Shown piece after piece: positions 54,250 through 61,869 of a DNA stretch of 64,000 nt. Made by a program: the position numbers and the translations under genes. Position 1 is the stretch's first letter, and every line of letters begins with the position of its first letter. The stretch comes from Umezawaea sp042738955 (GTDB lineage Bacteria > Actinomycetota > Actinomycetes > Mycobacteriales > Pseudonocardiaceae): assembly GCF_042738955.1 (NCBI RefSeq), contig NZ_JBHYHC010000009.1:1-64000 (forward strand), read 5' to 3'. A model generated the notes under the pieces. The model was not told where the DNA came from and searched no databases. It saw only the letters and a program-made list of their open reading frames with translations.

Positions 54250-54746
54250 GCCTCGTCGAGGCCCGAGAGCTGTTCGATCACGTAGGGCACGAGGGTCGAG
54301 AGGGTGGCCATGCCGTCGCGGACCGCGGCGCGCGAACCGGCGAGGTTCACGACCAGGGTGCTGCCGGACACGCCGACGAGGCCGCGGGAGATGCCCGCGT
54401 CCACGGCGCCCGCGGCGAGGCCGGAGCCGCGCAGGGCCTCGGCGATGCCGGGGATCGGGCGGTCGAGCACGCCCTGCGTGGCGTCGGGGGTGACGTCACG
54501 CGGGGAGACGCCCGTCCCCCCGACCGTGACCACGAGGTCGACGCCACCGATGACCGCGGTGTTGAGCGCGGCGCGGATGTCGACCACCTCGCCCTCGACC
54601 GCGACTGTCGCGTCGACGATGAAACCTGCCTCTTCGAGCAGTTCGGTGACCAGTGGTCCCGTGCTGTTGTCGTGCTCACCGTGCGCCACCCGGTCGTCCA
54701 CGATCACGACGAGGGCGCGGCCGAGGCGCTGCGCGCTGCGTTCCAT
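54246..54746 (-). CDS. moaB: MogA/MoaB family molybdenum-cofactor protein
   Basis: A 166-aa protein adenylylating molybdopterin before molybdenum insertion, or a structural MoaB relative. Motifs: VVIVDDRVAHGEHDNSTGPLV, the substrate loop TVGGTGVSPRDVTPDAT and VSGSTLVVNLAGSRAAVRDG. The ATG at 54746 (MERSAQRLGRAL) lies 7 nt after TACGGT, so the mRNA is probably leaderless. In mycobacteria the equivalent gene moaB2 follows pepD; here about 8.5 kb of inserted genes separate them. A molybdopterin enzyme is encoded in that insertion. Confidence 0.94.
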   Translation of the reverse strand: MERSAQRLGRALVVIVDDRVAHGEHDNSTGPLVTELLEEAGFIVDATVAVEGEVVDIRAALNTAVIGGVDLVVTVGGTGVSPRDVTPDATQGVLDRPIPGIAEALRGSGLAAGAVDAGISRGLVGVSGSTLVVNLAGSRAAVRDGMATLSTLVPYVIEQLSGLDEA

Positions 54747-54753
54747 GCGGACA

Positions 54754-54759
54754 ACCGTA
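54754..54759 (-). promoter_or_regulatory. Leaderless -10 element for moaB
   Basis: TACGGT on the minus strand, 7 nt before the ATG at 54746. Divergent from the epimerase promoter 70 nt away. Confidence 0.5.
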
Positions 54760-54828
54760 GCCAATGGACGGATCTGACGGTTCCATGACGTGTCGCTCTC
54801 GGGGCGGGTGTCGCGGACCGCTGGCCCC

Positions 54829-54834
54829 TAACGT
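54829..54834 (+). promoter_or_regulatory. Leaderless -10 element for the NDP-sugar epimerase gene
   Basis: TAACGT on the plus strand, 7 nt before the GTG at 54842; no ribosome site. Confidence 0.5.
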
Positions 54835-54841
54835 CGACCAC

Positions 54842-55879
54842 GTGCGAGTTCTCCTCACCGGCGGAGCCGGTTTCATCGGGTCCCACGTCGCCGACGCGTT
54901 GGCCGCCGGGGGTGACGAGCCGGTGCTGCTCGACGCCCTGCTGCCGCAGGCCCACAGCGGTCCGGTGCCGCCGTGGGCCGAGCGGTACGAGGTCGTCGTC
55001 GGCGACGTGAGCGATCCGACCGTCGTGGCGGGGCTGCTGCGCGGCGTGGACGCGGTGTGCCACCAGGCGGCCGTCGTCGGCCACGGCCTCGACCCGTCGG
55101 ACGCGCCGCTCTACGCGTTCAACAACGACTACGGCACCGCCGTCCTGCTGGCCGCCATGCACGAGGCGGGTGTCCGCAAGCTCGTGCTCGCGTCGTCGAT
55201 GGTCGTCTACGGCGAGGGCCGGTACCGCTGTCCGACGCACGACGTCGTCCGCGCCGCCCCGCGCAAGCAGGAGTCGATCGACAACGGCGACTACGAACCG
55301 CCGTGCCCCTACTGCGGCGCCGCCCTGGAGCCGCTGCTCGTGCCCGAGACCGCGCCGCTCGACCCGCGCAGCACCTACGCCGCCAGCAAGCTGGCGCAGG
55401 AGCACTACGCCGCCGCGTGGGCCCGCCAGACCGGCGGCTCCGTGTGGGCGTTGCGCTACCACAACGTCTACGGCCCGCGGATGCCGCGCGACACCCCGTA
55501 CGCGGGCGTCGCCTCGCTGTTCCGCTCCTCGCTGGAGAACGGCCAGGCCCCCACGGTCCTCGAAGACGGTCGTCAGCGCCGCGACTTCGTCCACGTCACC
55601 GACGTGGCACGGGCCAACGTCCTCGCCCTGCACGCCGAGACGGACACCCTCACGCCGCTGAACATCTGCTCCGGCGAACCCCGCACCGTCGGCGACCTGG
55701 CCGTCGAACTGGCCCTGGCCTGCGACGGCCCGACACCGCGCGTCGTCGGCGGGGCCCGCTCGGCCGACGTCCGCCACGTCGTCGCCGACCCCGCCGAAGC
55801 CACCCGCCTCCTCGGCTTCACCGCGCTCACCAGCTTCGCTACCGGCGTGAAGGCGTTCGCCACCGACCCCTTGCGCTGA
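54842..55879 (+). CDS. NAD-dependent NDP-sugar epimerase/dehydratase with Cys-rich insertion
   Basis: A 345-aa extended SDR enzyme. The NAD-binding motif is LLTGGAGFIGSHVADAL and the catalytic YxxxK is YAASK. Between the central strands it has an insertion with CPTH and PPCPYCGAALEP, a zinc-ribbon-like pair that I associate with dTDP-L-rhamnose 4-epimerase-type enzymes; the exact substrate is therefore likely a dTDP-deoxyhexose but unproven. The GTG at 54842 starts at the family N-terminus (VRVLLTGG). It opens the inserted sugar/redox cluster and is probably read from a leaderless mRNA. Confidence 0.87.
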   Translation: MRVLLTGGAGFIGSHVADALAAGGDEPVLLDALLPQAHSGPVPPWAERYEVVVGDVSDPTVVAGLLRGVDAVCHQAAVVGHGLDPSDAPLYAFNNDYGTAVLLAAMHEAGVRKLVLASSMVVYGEGRYRCPTHDVVRAAPRKQESIDNGDYEPPCPYCGAALEPLLVPETAPLDPRSTYAASKLAQEHYAAAWARQTGGSVWALRYHNVYGPRMPRDTPYAGVASLFRSSLENGQAPTVLEDGRQRRDFVHVTDVARANVLALHAETDTLTPLNICSGEPRTVGDLAVELALACDGPTPRVVGGARSADVRHVVADPAEATRLLGFTALTSFATGVKAFATDPLR

Positions 55880-55918
55880 CCGGGGACGAACCCTGATGCC
55901 CCGCCGCGCGCTTCGCCC

Positions 55919-55924
55919 TACGGT
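55919..55924 (+). promoter_or_regulatory. Leaderless -10 element for the membrane protein gene at 55931
   Basis: TACGGT, 6 nt before the GTG at 55931. This gives that gene a promoter separate from the epimerase gene 51 nt upstream. Confidence 0.5.
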
Positions 55925-55930
55925 GCGAAG

Positions 55931-56833
55931 GTGATCAGACGCGCGCTGCTCGTGTTCATCGCCGCCGCCGCGGTGGTGCTGGTGCCGTGGACGGTGTACC
56001 TGGCGAACACCCTGCCCGACGACTACGGCACCACCCAGTGGCGCCTGGCGTGGGTGGGGTTCGACGTGGCCCTGATCGGCTGCTTCGGCACGGCCACGTG
56101 GCTCGGCCTGCGCCGCAGCCGCGCGGCGGTCCCGCTGCTCTCCGCCACGGCCGCGCTGCTGTGCTGCGACGCCTGGTTCGACGTGGTCCTCGACTGGTCC
56201 GACCCGGACCGCTGGACCAGCGTCGCACTGGCACTGCTGGTCGAACTCCCCGCGGCCGTCCTGCTGGTCCTGCGCGCCAGGCTGATCCTCGCCGACGGCA
56301 TGCCCCGCCGCACCCTGTCGGCCCACGACGTGGCGCTCCACACGAACCCCGACACCCGCCACCTGCTGACCACGCTCGGCGCACTGGCCCCCACCACCGC
56401 CAACGCCCTCGCCACCGCGCTGAACCGCGACGACGTGACCCCCGACCTCCACGAACTGGCCCGCTCCGGCTACGTCCGCCAATCCCGCGACGGCCACTGG
56501 CACCCGGCAAGACAAGACCTCCGCCTGCCGACGTTGGCCGACGTGCCGGACACCGACCGCCCCACGATCGCCGCGTTCCTGGACGCGAAGTTCGCCCACG
56601 AGATCCGCCTGCTCACGTGGGCAGCCCAGAACCGCGACGACTTCGGCCCGTGGGGCAAGGGCGAACGCGCCGGAGCCCACCTGACAGAGGCGGAACTGGC
56701 AGCTCTAGACGCCGAGTACCACGACCTGGCAATGCGCTACTGCCTCCTGCACAGCCGCGGCGCCCCCGGCACCCGCGAGGTAGCCCTCCGCTTCTACGCC
56801 TTCCCGCTCCCGGAGGAACTCACCCCGCCATAG
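55931..56833 (+). CDS. Uncharacterised membrane protein with possible winged-helix region
   Basis: A 300-aa protein with four N-terminal hydrophobic helices within residues 1-120 (LLVFIAAAAVVLVPWTVYLA; LAWVGFDVALIGCFGTATWLG; VPLLSATAALLCCDAWFDVVL; ALALLVELPAAVLLVLRARLI). A soluble C-terminal part contains a stretch resembling a winged helix (TPDLHELARSGYVRQSRDGHWH) and a final helical region (IAAFLDAKFAHEIRLLTWAAQN). I do not recognise a named family. Its 3' end overlaps the convergent histidine kinase gene by 14 nt. Confidence 0.75.
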   Translation: MIRRALLVFIAAAAVVLVPWTVYLANTLPDDYGTTQWRLAWVGFDVALIGCFGTATWLGLRRSRAAVPLLSATAALLCCDAWFDVVLDWSDPDRWTSVALALLVELPAAVLLVLRARLILADGMPRRTLSAHDVALHTNPDTRHLLTTLGALAPTTANALATALNRDDVTPDLHELARSGYVRQSRDGHWHPARQDLRLPTLADVPDTDRPTIAAFLDAKFAHEIRLLTWAAQNRDDFGPWGKGERAGAHLTEAELAALDAEYHDLAMRYCLLHSRGAPGTREVALRFYAFPLPEELTPP

Positions 56834-57833
56834 CCGCCGCCAAGGGCAGGCGGACTTCGAAGCGGCAGCCGGGGCCGTGGTTCTGGGCGTCGATGGTGCC
56901 CTTGTGGGCCTCCACGAGGCCTCGGGCGATCGCCAGGCCCAGGCCGCCGCCTACTGGTTGGCGGCTTGGGGTGCCGCGGAACGCCACCTCGAACACGCGG
57001 TGCAGGTCTGGTTCCGGGATGCCGCCGCAGGCGTCGTCCACCTGGAGGCGGGCTTCCTGGCCGTCGACGTCCACGTGGATGGCTACCGTGCCGTCCGGTG
57101 GGGTGTGGCGGATGGCGTTGGACAGGAGGTTGCGGACCACGCGTGCCAATTCCGGATCGCTGCCGAGGACCACTGGCCACGTTGCGGCGCTGGCGGTGAG
57201 GTGGACGCCCTTGCGTTGGGCGATCGGGCCTTCGGCCGCGACCACCTCGCTGACGATGTCGGCCAAGGGAACGTCGGACAGAGTCAACCTGAGGGCGCCG
57301 GCGGTGATGCGGGACAGTTCGAACAGGTCGTCGACCATGGCGGAGAGCTTGTCCGCCTCGGTGCTGATGCGGCCCGCGTAGTCCGAGACCTCACGTGGTT
57401 GGGCGACCACGCCGTCGGCCAGTGCCTCGGCCATGGCGCGGATGCCCGCCAGCGGGGTGCGGAGGTCGTGGCTGATCCAGGCGACCAGCTCGCGGCGGGA
57501 GGCTTCGGCGGCGCGTTCGCGGGCTCTGGCCTCGTGTTCCCAGACGCTGCGGCGGGCGATGTTGCGGCCCAGCATGATCGCGGTCGGAACCGTCACCAAC
57601 GCCACGAGCGTGCAGATCAGCAGTGTGGTCGTGATGATCGGGGTGAACATGAACTGGCTGACCGCCAAGACACCGCCGATGGTGGCGAGGACCGGCACGA
57701 TCGCCAGCACGGACAGGGCCGTGGTGAGGGAGCCGTGGACGAGCTTGCGCGTCAGCAGCCACGCGCCGAGCAGGGCCAGCGGCAGGGAGAAGAGGATCGC
57801 GAACGGGGCGATGTGCGAGATCTCGACGAGCAT
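56820..57833 (-). CDS. Sensor histidine kinase
   Basis: A 337-aa kinase with two to four N-terminal TM helices (PFAILFSLPLALLGAWLLT; LTTALSVLAIVPVLATIGGVL; ITTTLLICTLVALVTVPTAIM) and almost no extracellular sensor, so it probably senses the membrane or a partner protein. The phospho-acceptor is His122 in SHDLRTPLAGI. N-box RNLLSNAIRHT and the GGGLGLAIARGLVEAH box are intact; the first Gly box reads DDACGGIPE. The ATG at 57833 overlaps the response-regulator stop by one base (TGATG). It forms a two-component system with the preceding gene. It is not MprB, which has a large extracellular loop. Confidence 0.93.
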   Translation of the reverse strand: MLVEISHIAPFAILFSLPLALLGAWLLTRKLVHGSLTTALSVLAIVPVLATIGGVLAVSQFMFTPIITTTLLICTLVALVTVPTAIMLGRNIARRSVWEHEARARERAAEASRRELVAWISHDLRTPLAGIRAMAEALADGVVAQPREVSDYAGRISTEADKLSAMVDDLFELSRITAGALRLTLSDVPLADIVSEVVAAEGPIAQRKGVHLTASAATWPVVLGSDPELARVVRNLLSNAIRHTPPDGTVAIHVDVDGQEARLQVDDACGGIPEPDLHRVFEVAFRGTPSRQPVGGGLGLAIARGLVEAHKGTIDAQNHGPGCRFEVRLPLAAAMAG

Positions 57834-58549
57834 CAGCGGCCTGCCGGAGTCGGGTCGTAGCGGTAGCCGACGCCCCACACGGTGGCGATGCGCGTCGGGC
57901 GCGCGGAGTCGGTCTCGATCTTCTCGCGCAACCGTCGCACGTGGACGGTCACGGTGGACTGGTCGCCGAACTCCCAGCCCCACACGCGTTCCAGCAGTTC
58001 CGCTCGACCGAAGGCCCTGCCGGGATTGGACATGAGGAACGTCAGCAGGTCGAACTCCCTGGTGGTCAACGACAGCTCGACGCCGTTCAACCGCGCCGTG
58101 CGCGCGCCGAGGTCCACGCCGAGACCGCCGTCGACCAGGGTCCGGACGGGCGGCGGTGCCTGCACGGCGCGGGCCCGCCGCAGCACGGACGTGACGCGCA
58201 GGGCGAGTTCGCGCGGGCTGAACGGCTTGGTCACGTAGTCGTCCGCGCCGAGCTGGAGGCCCGCGATCCGGTCCTCCTCCTCGCCCAGCGCGGTGAGCAT
58301 GACGACCGGCACGGCGCTGCGCTGCCGGAGCCGCCTGCACACCTCCAGGCCGTCGATGCCGGGCAGCATCAGGTCGAGCACGACCAGGTCGGGCGGGTTC
58401 TCGGCGAACAGCCGGAGCGCCGTCTCGCCGTCGCCCGCGAGCTGGACCTGGTGGCCGCCCAGCTCCAGGTAGCGGCGCACCACGTCGCGGACGGTCATGT
58501 CGTCGTCCACGACGAGCACGCGTCCGACGGCCACACCTTCGTTCGTCAT
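57833..58549 (-). CDS. OmpR/PhoB-family response regulator
   Basis: A 238-aa regulator. The receiver domain has DDD near residue 16, phospho-acceptor Asp59 (PDLVVLDLMLPG), switch Thr (VVMLTAL) and Lys in VTKPFSPREL. The C-terminal winged-helix DNA-binding domain is complete (LSLTTREFDLLTFLMSNPGRAFGRAELLERVWG; VTVHVRRLREKIE). The ATG at 58549 begins MTNEGVAVGRVLVVDDD. It lies 5 nt after the GT-C transferase gene, in the same direction, so transferase, regulator and kinase form one operon. Targets may include the neighbouring divergent sugar/redox operon. Confidence 0.94.
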   Translation of the reverse strand: MTNEGVAVGRVLVVDDDMTVRDVVRRYLELGGHQVQLAGDGETALRLFAENPPDLVVLDLMLPGIDGLEVCRRLRQRSAVPVVMLTALGEEEDRIAGLQLGADDYVTKPFSPRELALRVTSVLRRARAVQAPPPVRTLVDGGLGVDLGARTARLNGVELSLTTREFDLLTFLMSNPGRAFGRAELLERVWGWEFGDQSTVTVHVRRLREKIETDSARPTRIATVWGVGYRYDPTPAGR

Positions 58550-58554
58550 CGCCC

Positions 58555-59799
58555 TCACCAGTTCGTCAGCAGGAGGTGGTTGACCACCAGCGCGGTGCCC
58601 GCCTGGACCGCCAGCCACGGTTTGCGCGTGGCGGCGGGCAGGAACGAGGTCGCGGCGGTCAGCCACACGGTGAACGGTAGCCATATCCGCTCCACTTCCG
58701 CTTTGCTCAGGCCCGACAGGTCGGCGAACAGGATCGCGGCGACGCCCGCGCCCGCGAGCCACAGCGCGGGCGACCGGCGCGCGGAGGCGAGCCCGGCGAT
58801 CGGCGCGAGGCCCGCGGCCAGCAGCGCGGCCGCGAGGTTGGCCCACACCCAGTAGTAGTAGACGCGCGAGGACGCGATGCCCTGGTAGTACCGCTCGACC
58901 ACGAGGTGGTAGCCGTCGAGCCACCAGAACCCGGCGAGCGCGAACACCCCCACGACGGCCAGCGCCGCCACCGCGGCCAGCGCCAGCGCGCGCCACTGCC
59001 GCCACGCCACGACCAGCGCGATCACGCCGATCAGCACCAGGCCGTAGGAGAGGAAGATGCCCAGTCCGAGCAGCAGGCCCGCGAGCAGCGGCCTGCCCAG
59101 CGCCAGCAGCGCGATGCCGCAGGCCGTGACCCCGGCGAACAGGCCGTCGGCCGACACGCCGATCCACACCGCGCCGGGGAACAGCGCGGCGAACGGCAGC
59201 ACGGCGCGGGCCGCGGCCTCGTCGTTGCCCCACGCCCGCAGCGCCACCGGCACCGCGACCGCCGTCAGGCCGCCGACCAGCACGCACAGCAGCGCGGCCC
59301 ACGCGCCGCCGGACAGCCCGATCCGGTCGAGCCCGACGAACGCGAGCAGCGCGCCCGGCGGGTGCCCGGACACGTGGGTGGTCCACGAGTCCGGCTGGTA
59401 GTCGAGGATCCGCGCGGAGAAGCCGCGCAGCATCGCGCCGATGTCGGTCACGCCCGGCACCTCGTGCAGGTACTCGTCGGACGTGGTCAGCCTGCCCGCA
59501 AACCCGCGGTCCCAGCCGTCGACCAGCGCGAGCGAGACCGTCCACGCCACCGCGGCCAGGTAGCCGACGCCCAGAGCCCTCCGCCACGGCAGCCGCTCGG
59601 CCAGTTCGGGGCCCCTGGCGACGACGAGCACGGCGACCAGCACGGCGAACGGGGTGCCGATGCCGACGTGCGGCAGCCAGTAGGCGAACAGCGGCGGGAA
59701 GCCCGCGAACGTGCGGGAGCCGCCGAGCAGCGCCCCGACGACAACCGCGAGGACCACCAGTACCGAGGCCCCCAGGACCGCCCATCGGACACGTGACAC
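58555..59799 (-). CDS. GT-C-type polytopic glycosyltransferase
   Basis: A 414-aa membrane protein with about eleven hydrophobic helices. The first long extracytoplasmic loop carries TTSDEYLHEVPGV and HVSGHPPGALLAFV, an acidic plus HPPG arrangement like polyprenyl-phosphate-sugar-dependent GT-C enzymes. It probably adds a sugar outside the membrane from a lipid-linked donor. Acceptor and donor are unknown. The GTG at 59799 lies 7 nt after TACGGT, so the mRNA is probably leaderless. It is the first gene of the operon with the two-component system. Confidence 0.82.
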   Translation of the reverse strand: MSRVRWAVLGASVLVVLAVVVGALLGGSRTFAGFPPLFAYWLPHVGIGTPFAVLVAVLVVARGPELAERLPWRRALGVGYLAAVAWTVSLALVDGWDRGFAGRLTTSDEYLHEVPGVTDIGAMLRGFSARILDYQPDSWTTHVSGHPPGALLAFVGLDRIGLSGGAWAALLCVLVGGLTAVAVPVALRAWGNDEAAARAVLPFAALFPGAVWIGVSADGLFAGVTACGIALLALGRPLLAGLLLGLGIFLSYGLVLIGVIALVVAWRQWRALALAAVAALAVVGVFALAGFWWLDGYHLVVERYYQGIASSRVYYYWVWANLAAALLAAGLAPIAGLASARRSPALWLAGAGVAAILFADLSGLSKAEVERIWLPFTVWLTAATSFLPAATRKPWLAVQAGTALVVNHLLLTNW

Positions 59800-59806
59800 G
59801 GGCTAG

Positions 59807-59812
59807 ACCGTA
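59807..59812 (-). promoter_or_regulatory. Leaderless -10 element for the GT-C gene and two-component operon
   Basis: TACGGT on the minus strand, 7 nt before the GTG at 59799. The plus-strand GT2 operon starts 144 nt away, divergently. Confidence 0.5.
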
Positions 59813-59942
59813 GAGGAGATCCGCGCAGGTCACCGGCTCAAACCGGGATCCGTCAGACACCCGTAAGAACTCGTCACACGTCAGGATTCGGTAAGCAGCA
59901 AAAGGGTTTTCCCGACCCCCGATCAGGCCCACTCTGTCCGTT

Positions 59943-60593
59943 GTGGACGAGATCGATGTGGTGCTCCCCTGCTTGGACGAAGCCGCGGCTCTGCCCGGCG
60001 TGCTGCGCGCGCTGCCTCCGGGCTTCCGCGCGCTGGTGGTCGACAACGGCTCCCGCGACGGCTCCCCCGAGGTGGCCGCCGCCCTCGGCGCACGGGTGGT
60101 GCACGAGCAGCGCAAGGGTTACGGCGCCGCCGCGCACACCGGTGTGGAACAGGCCCGGTCGGAGATCGTCTGCGTGCTCGACGCGGACGGCTCGCTCGAC
60201 CCCGGACAACTCCCCGACCTGGTCGCGCTGGTGCGCGCCGGGGCGCACATGGCGGTGGGCCGTCGCGTGCCGACCGCGGCGGGCGCGTGGCCGTGGCACG
60301 CGAGAGCGGGCAACGCCGTGCTGGCGACCCTGTTGCGCGCCAAGGGGTTGCCGGTGCGCGACATCGCGCCGATGCGGGTGTTCCGCAGACAGGACCTGCT
60401 GGACCTCGGCATCCGCGACCGCGCGTTCGGCTACCCGCTCGAACTGCTGCTGCGCGCGGGTGAGGCGAAGTGGCGAATCGAGGAGCGCGACGTCACGTAC
60501 GGGCCGCGCGCGGCGGGCACGAAGTCGAAGGTCTCCGGCTCGGTGCGCGGCACGATGCGCGCGGTCCGCGACATGGCGGGGGTGCTCCGGTGA
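59943..60593 (+). CDS. Family 2 glycosyltransferase
   Basis: A 216-aa cytosolic GT2 enzyme with no TM helix: nucleotide-sugar site VVLPCLDEAAALPGVLRAL and VVDNGSRDGSPEVAA, then the DxD as VLDADGSLDP, and GRRVPTAAGAW. It resembles polyprenyl-phosphate sugar synthases (dolichyl-P-glucose/mannose type), which would supply the lipid-linked donor for the GT-C enzyme next door (inference). GTG at 59943; its stop overlaps the next gene (GTGA). It is the first gene of a five-gene coupled operon. Confidence 0.88.
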   Translation: MDEIDVVLPCLDEAAALPGVLRALPPGFRALVVDNGSRDGSPEVAAALGARVVHEQRKGYGAAAHTGVEQARSEIVCVLDADGSLDPGQLPDLVALVRAGAHMAVGRRVPTAAGAWPWHARAGNAVLATLLRAKGLPVRDIAPMRVFRRQDLLDLGIRDRAFGYPLELLLRAGEAKWRIEERDVTYGPRAAGTKSKVSGSVRGTMRAVRDMAGVLR

Positions 60594-61258
60594 CCGCCCG
60601 CGCCACGGTCCTGGTGGTGGCCAAGGCCCCCGTCCCCGGCCAGGCGAAGACCCGGCTCAGCCCGGCCGTGCCGCCGGAGCAGGCGGCCGACATCGCCGCC
60701 GCGTCGCTGCTGGACACGCTCGACGCCGTGCTCGCCACGCCCGGTGTGGTGCCGCTCGTCGCGCTCACCGGTGACCTGACGCGGGCCAAGCGCTCGCGGG
60801 AGATCCGGTCCCTGCTGCGGCGGGTGATCCTGGTGCCGCAGCGCGGCGACGACTTCGCGGCCAGGCTGGTCAACGCCCACGCCGACGCGGCGCACGTGAA
60901 CGCGGGCCTGCCGGTGTTCCAGATCGGCATGGACACCCCGCAGGTCACCCCCGAACTGCTGGACGAGTGCGTCGACAAGCTGCGGCACGTCGACGCCGCA
61001 CTGGGCATGGCGACCGACGGCGGCTGGTGGGCGCTCGGCCTGCGCGACGGCTACCGCGCGGGCCCGCTGCGGACGGTCCCCATGTCCCGCGCCGACACCG
61101 GCGCGCTGACGGCCGTCGCGCTGAAGCAGGCCGGGCTGCGGATCGGCCTGCTCCCCGAACTGTCCGATGTGGACGACATGGCGACCGCGCGCGAGGTCGC
61201 GGCCCTGCTGCCGGACAGCCGCTTCGCCGAGGCGCTGCTCGTCGGGGCGTTGCGGTGA
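60590..61258 (+). CDS. DUF2064 / TIGR04282-type nucleotidyl- or glycosyltransferase
   Basis: A 222-aa GT-A fold protein of the DUF2064 family, related to CofC: VLVVAKAPVPGQAKTRLSPA at the N-terminus, QIGMDTPQVTPELLDE (DxP site) and TDGGWWALGLRDG. Members pair with GT2 enzymes in many bacteria. The reaction is not established; transfer of a nucleotide to a small sugar or alcohol phosphate is plausible. GTG start overlaps the GT2 stop and its stop overlaps the methyltransferase start, both as GTGA. Confidence 0.87.
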   Translation: MTARATVLVVAKAPVPGQAKTRLSPAVPPEQAADIAAASLLDTLDAVLATPGVVPLVALTGDLTRAKRSREIRSLLRRVILVPQRGDDFAARLVNAHADAAHVNAGLPVFQIGMDTPQVTPELLDECVDKLRHVDAALGMATDGGWWALGLRDGYRAGPLRTVPMSRADTGALTAVALKQAGLRIGLLPELSDVDDMATAREVAALLPDSRFAEALLVGALR

Positions 61259-61869
61259 CGGCGTTCGACGTGGGGCTGCGCGGGTCCCGGTGCTGGCTGG
61301 ACCTGGGTGGCGGGAGGCGGATCGACATGCCGATCACGAGGTGGCACGACGACGCCGACGACGCCGACCGCGTGCTCGTGGACGCGTGCGCGGGCCCGAC
61401 CATCGACCTCGGCTGCGGGCCCGGCAGGCTCGTCGCCGCGCTGGTGGAACGCGGGATCATCGCGCTGGGCGTGGACAACTCCGAGGTCGCGGTCTCGTTG
61501 ACGCAGTCGCGCGGCGGCCCGGCGCTGCGCCGGGACCTGTTCACCACGCTGCCCGGCGAGGGCCGCTGGTCGCACGTGCTGCTGGCCGACGGCAACATCG
61601 GCATCGGCGGCGACCCGACGGCGCTGCTGCGCCGGGCCCGGATGCTGTTGCACCGCAGGGGAACCGTGCTGCTGGAGGTCGACCCGCCCGGCTGCGGCCT
61701 GCGCCAGGAGCGCGCCCGCGTCGGGGGCGAGGACTCCTGGGGCACGTGGTTCGACTGGGCCTGGCTGGACCCGGAGGCGCTGGCGGTCGCCGCCCGCGCG
61801 GCCGGGTTCCGGATCCGCTGGCTCACCGAGCGCGCGGGCCGCTGGTTCGCCGAACTGGAGCAGTCGTGA
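61255..61869 (+). CDS. Class I SAM-dependent methyltransferase
   Basis: A 204-aa Rossmann-fold methyltransferase: motif I TIDLGCGPGRLVAALVERG, motif II acidic residue in GVDNSEVA, and motif IV region SHVLLADGNIGIGGDP. No TM segment. The unusual C-terminal half (LLEVDPPGCGLRQERARVGG; WFDWAWLDPEALAVAARAAGF) suggests a dedicated family. Substrate unknown. Coupled on both sides by GTGA overlaps, so it acts with the transferases and the molybdopterin enzyme. Confidence 0.87.
   Translation: MTAFDVGLRGSRCWLDLGGGRRIDMPITRWHDDADDADRVLVDACAGPTIDLGCGPGRLVAALVERGIIALGVDNSEVAVSLTQSRGGPALRRDLFTTLPGEGRWSHVLLADGNIGIGGDPTALLRRARMLLHRRGTVLLEVDPPGCGLRQERARVGGEDSWGTWFDWAWLDPEALAVAARAAGFRIRWLTERAGRWFAELEQS

Noticed and set aside
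56820..58549. Two-component system considered as MprA/MprB because of closeness to pepD and moaB
   Set aside because: The kinase lacks the large extracellular loop of MprB, and the pair is in an operon with a GT-C transferase rather than with pepD.
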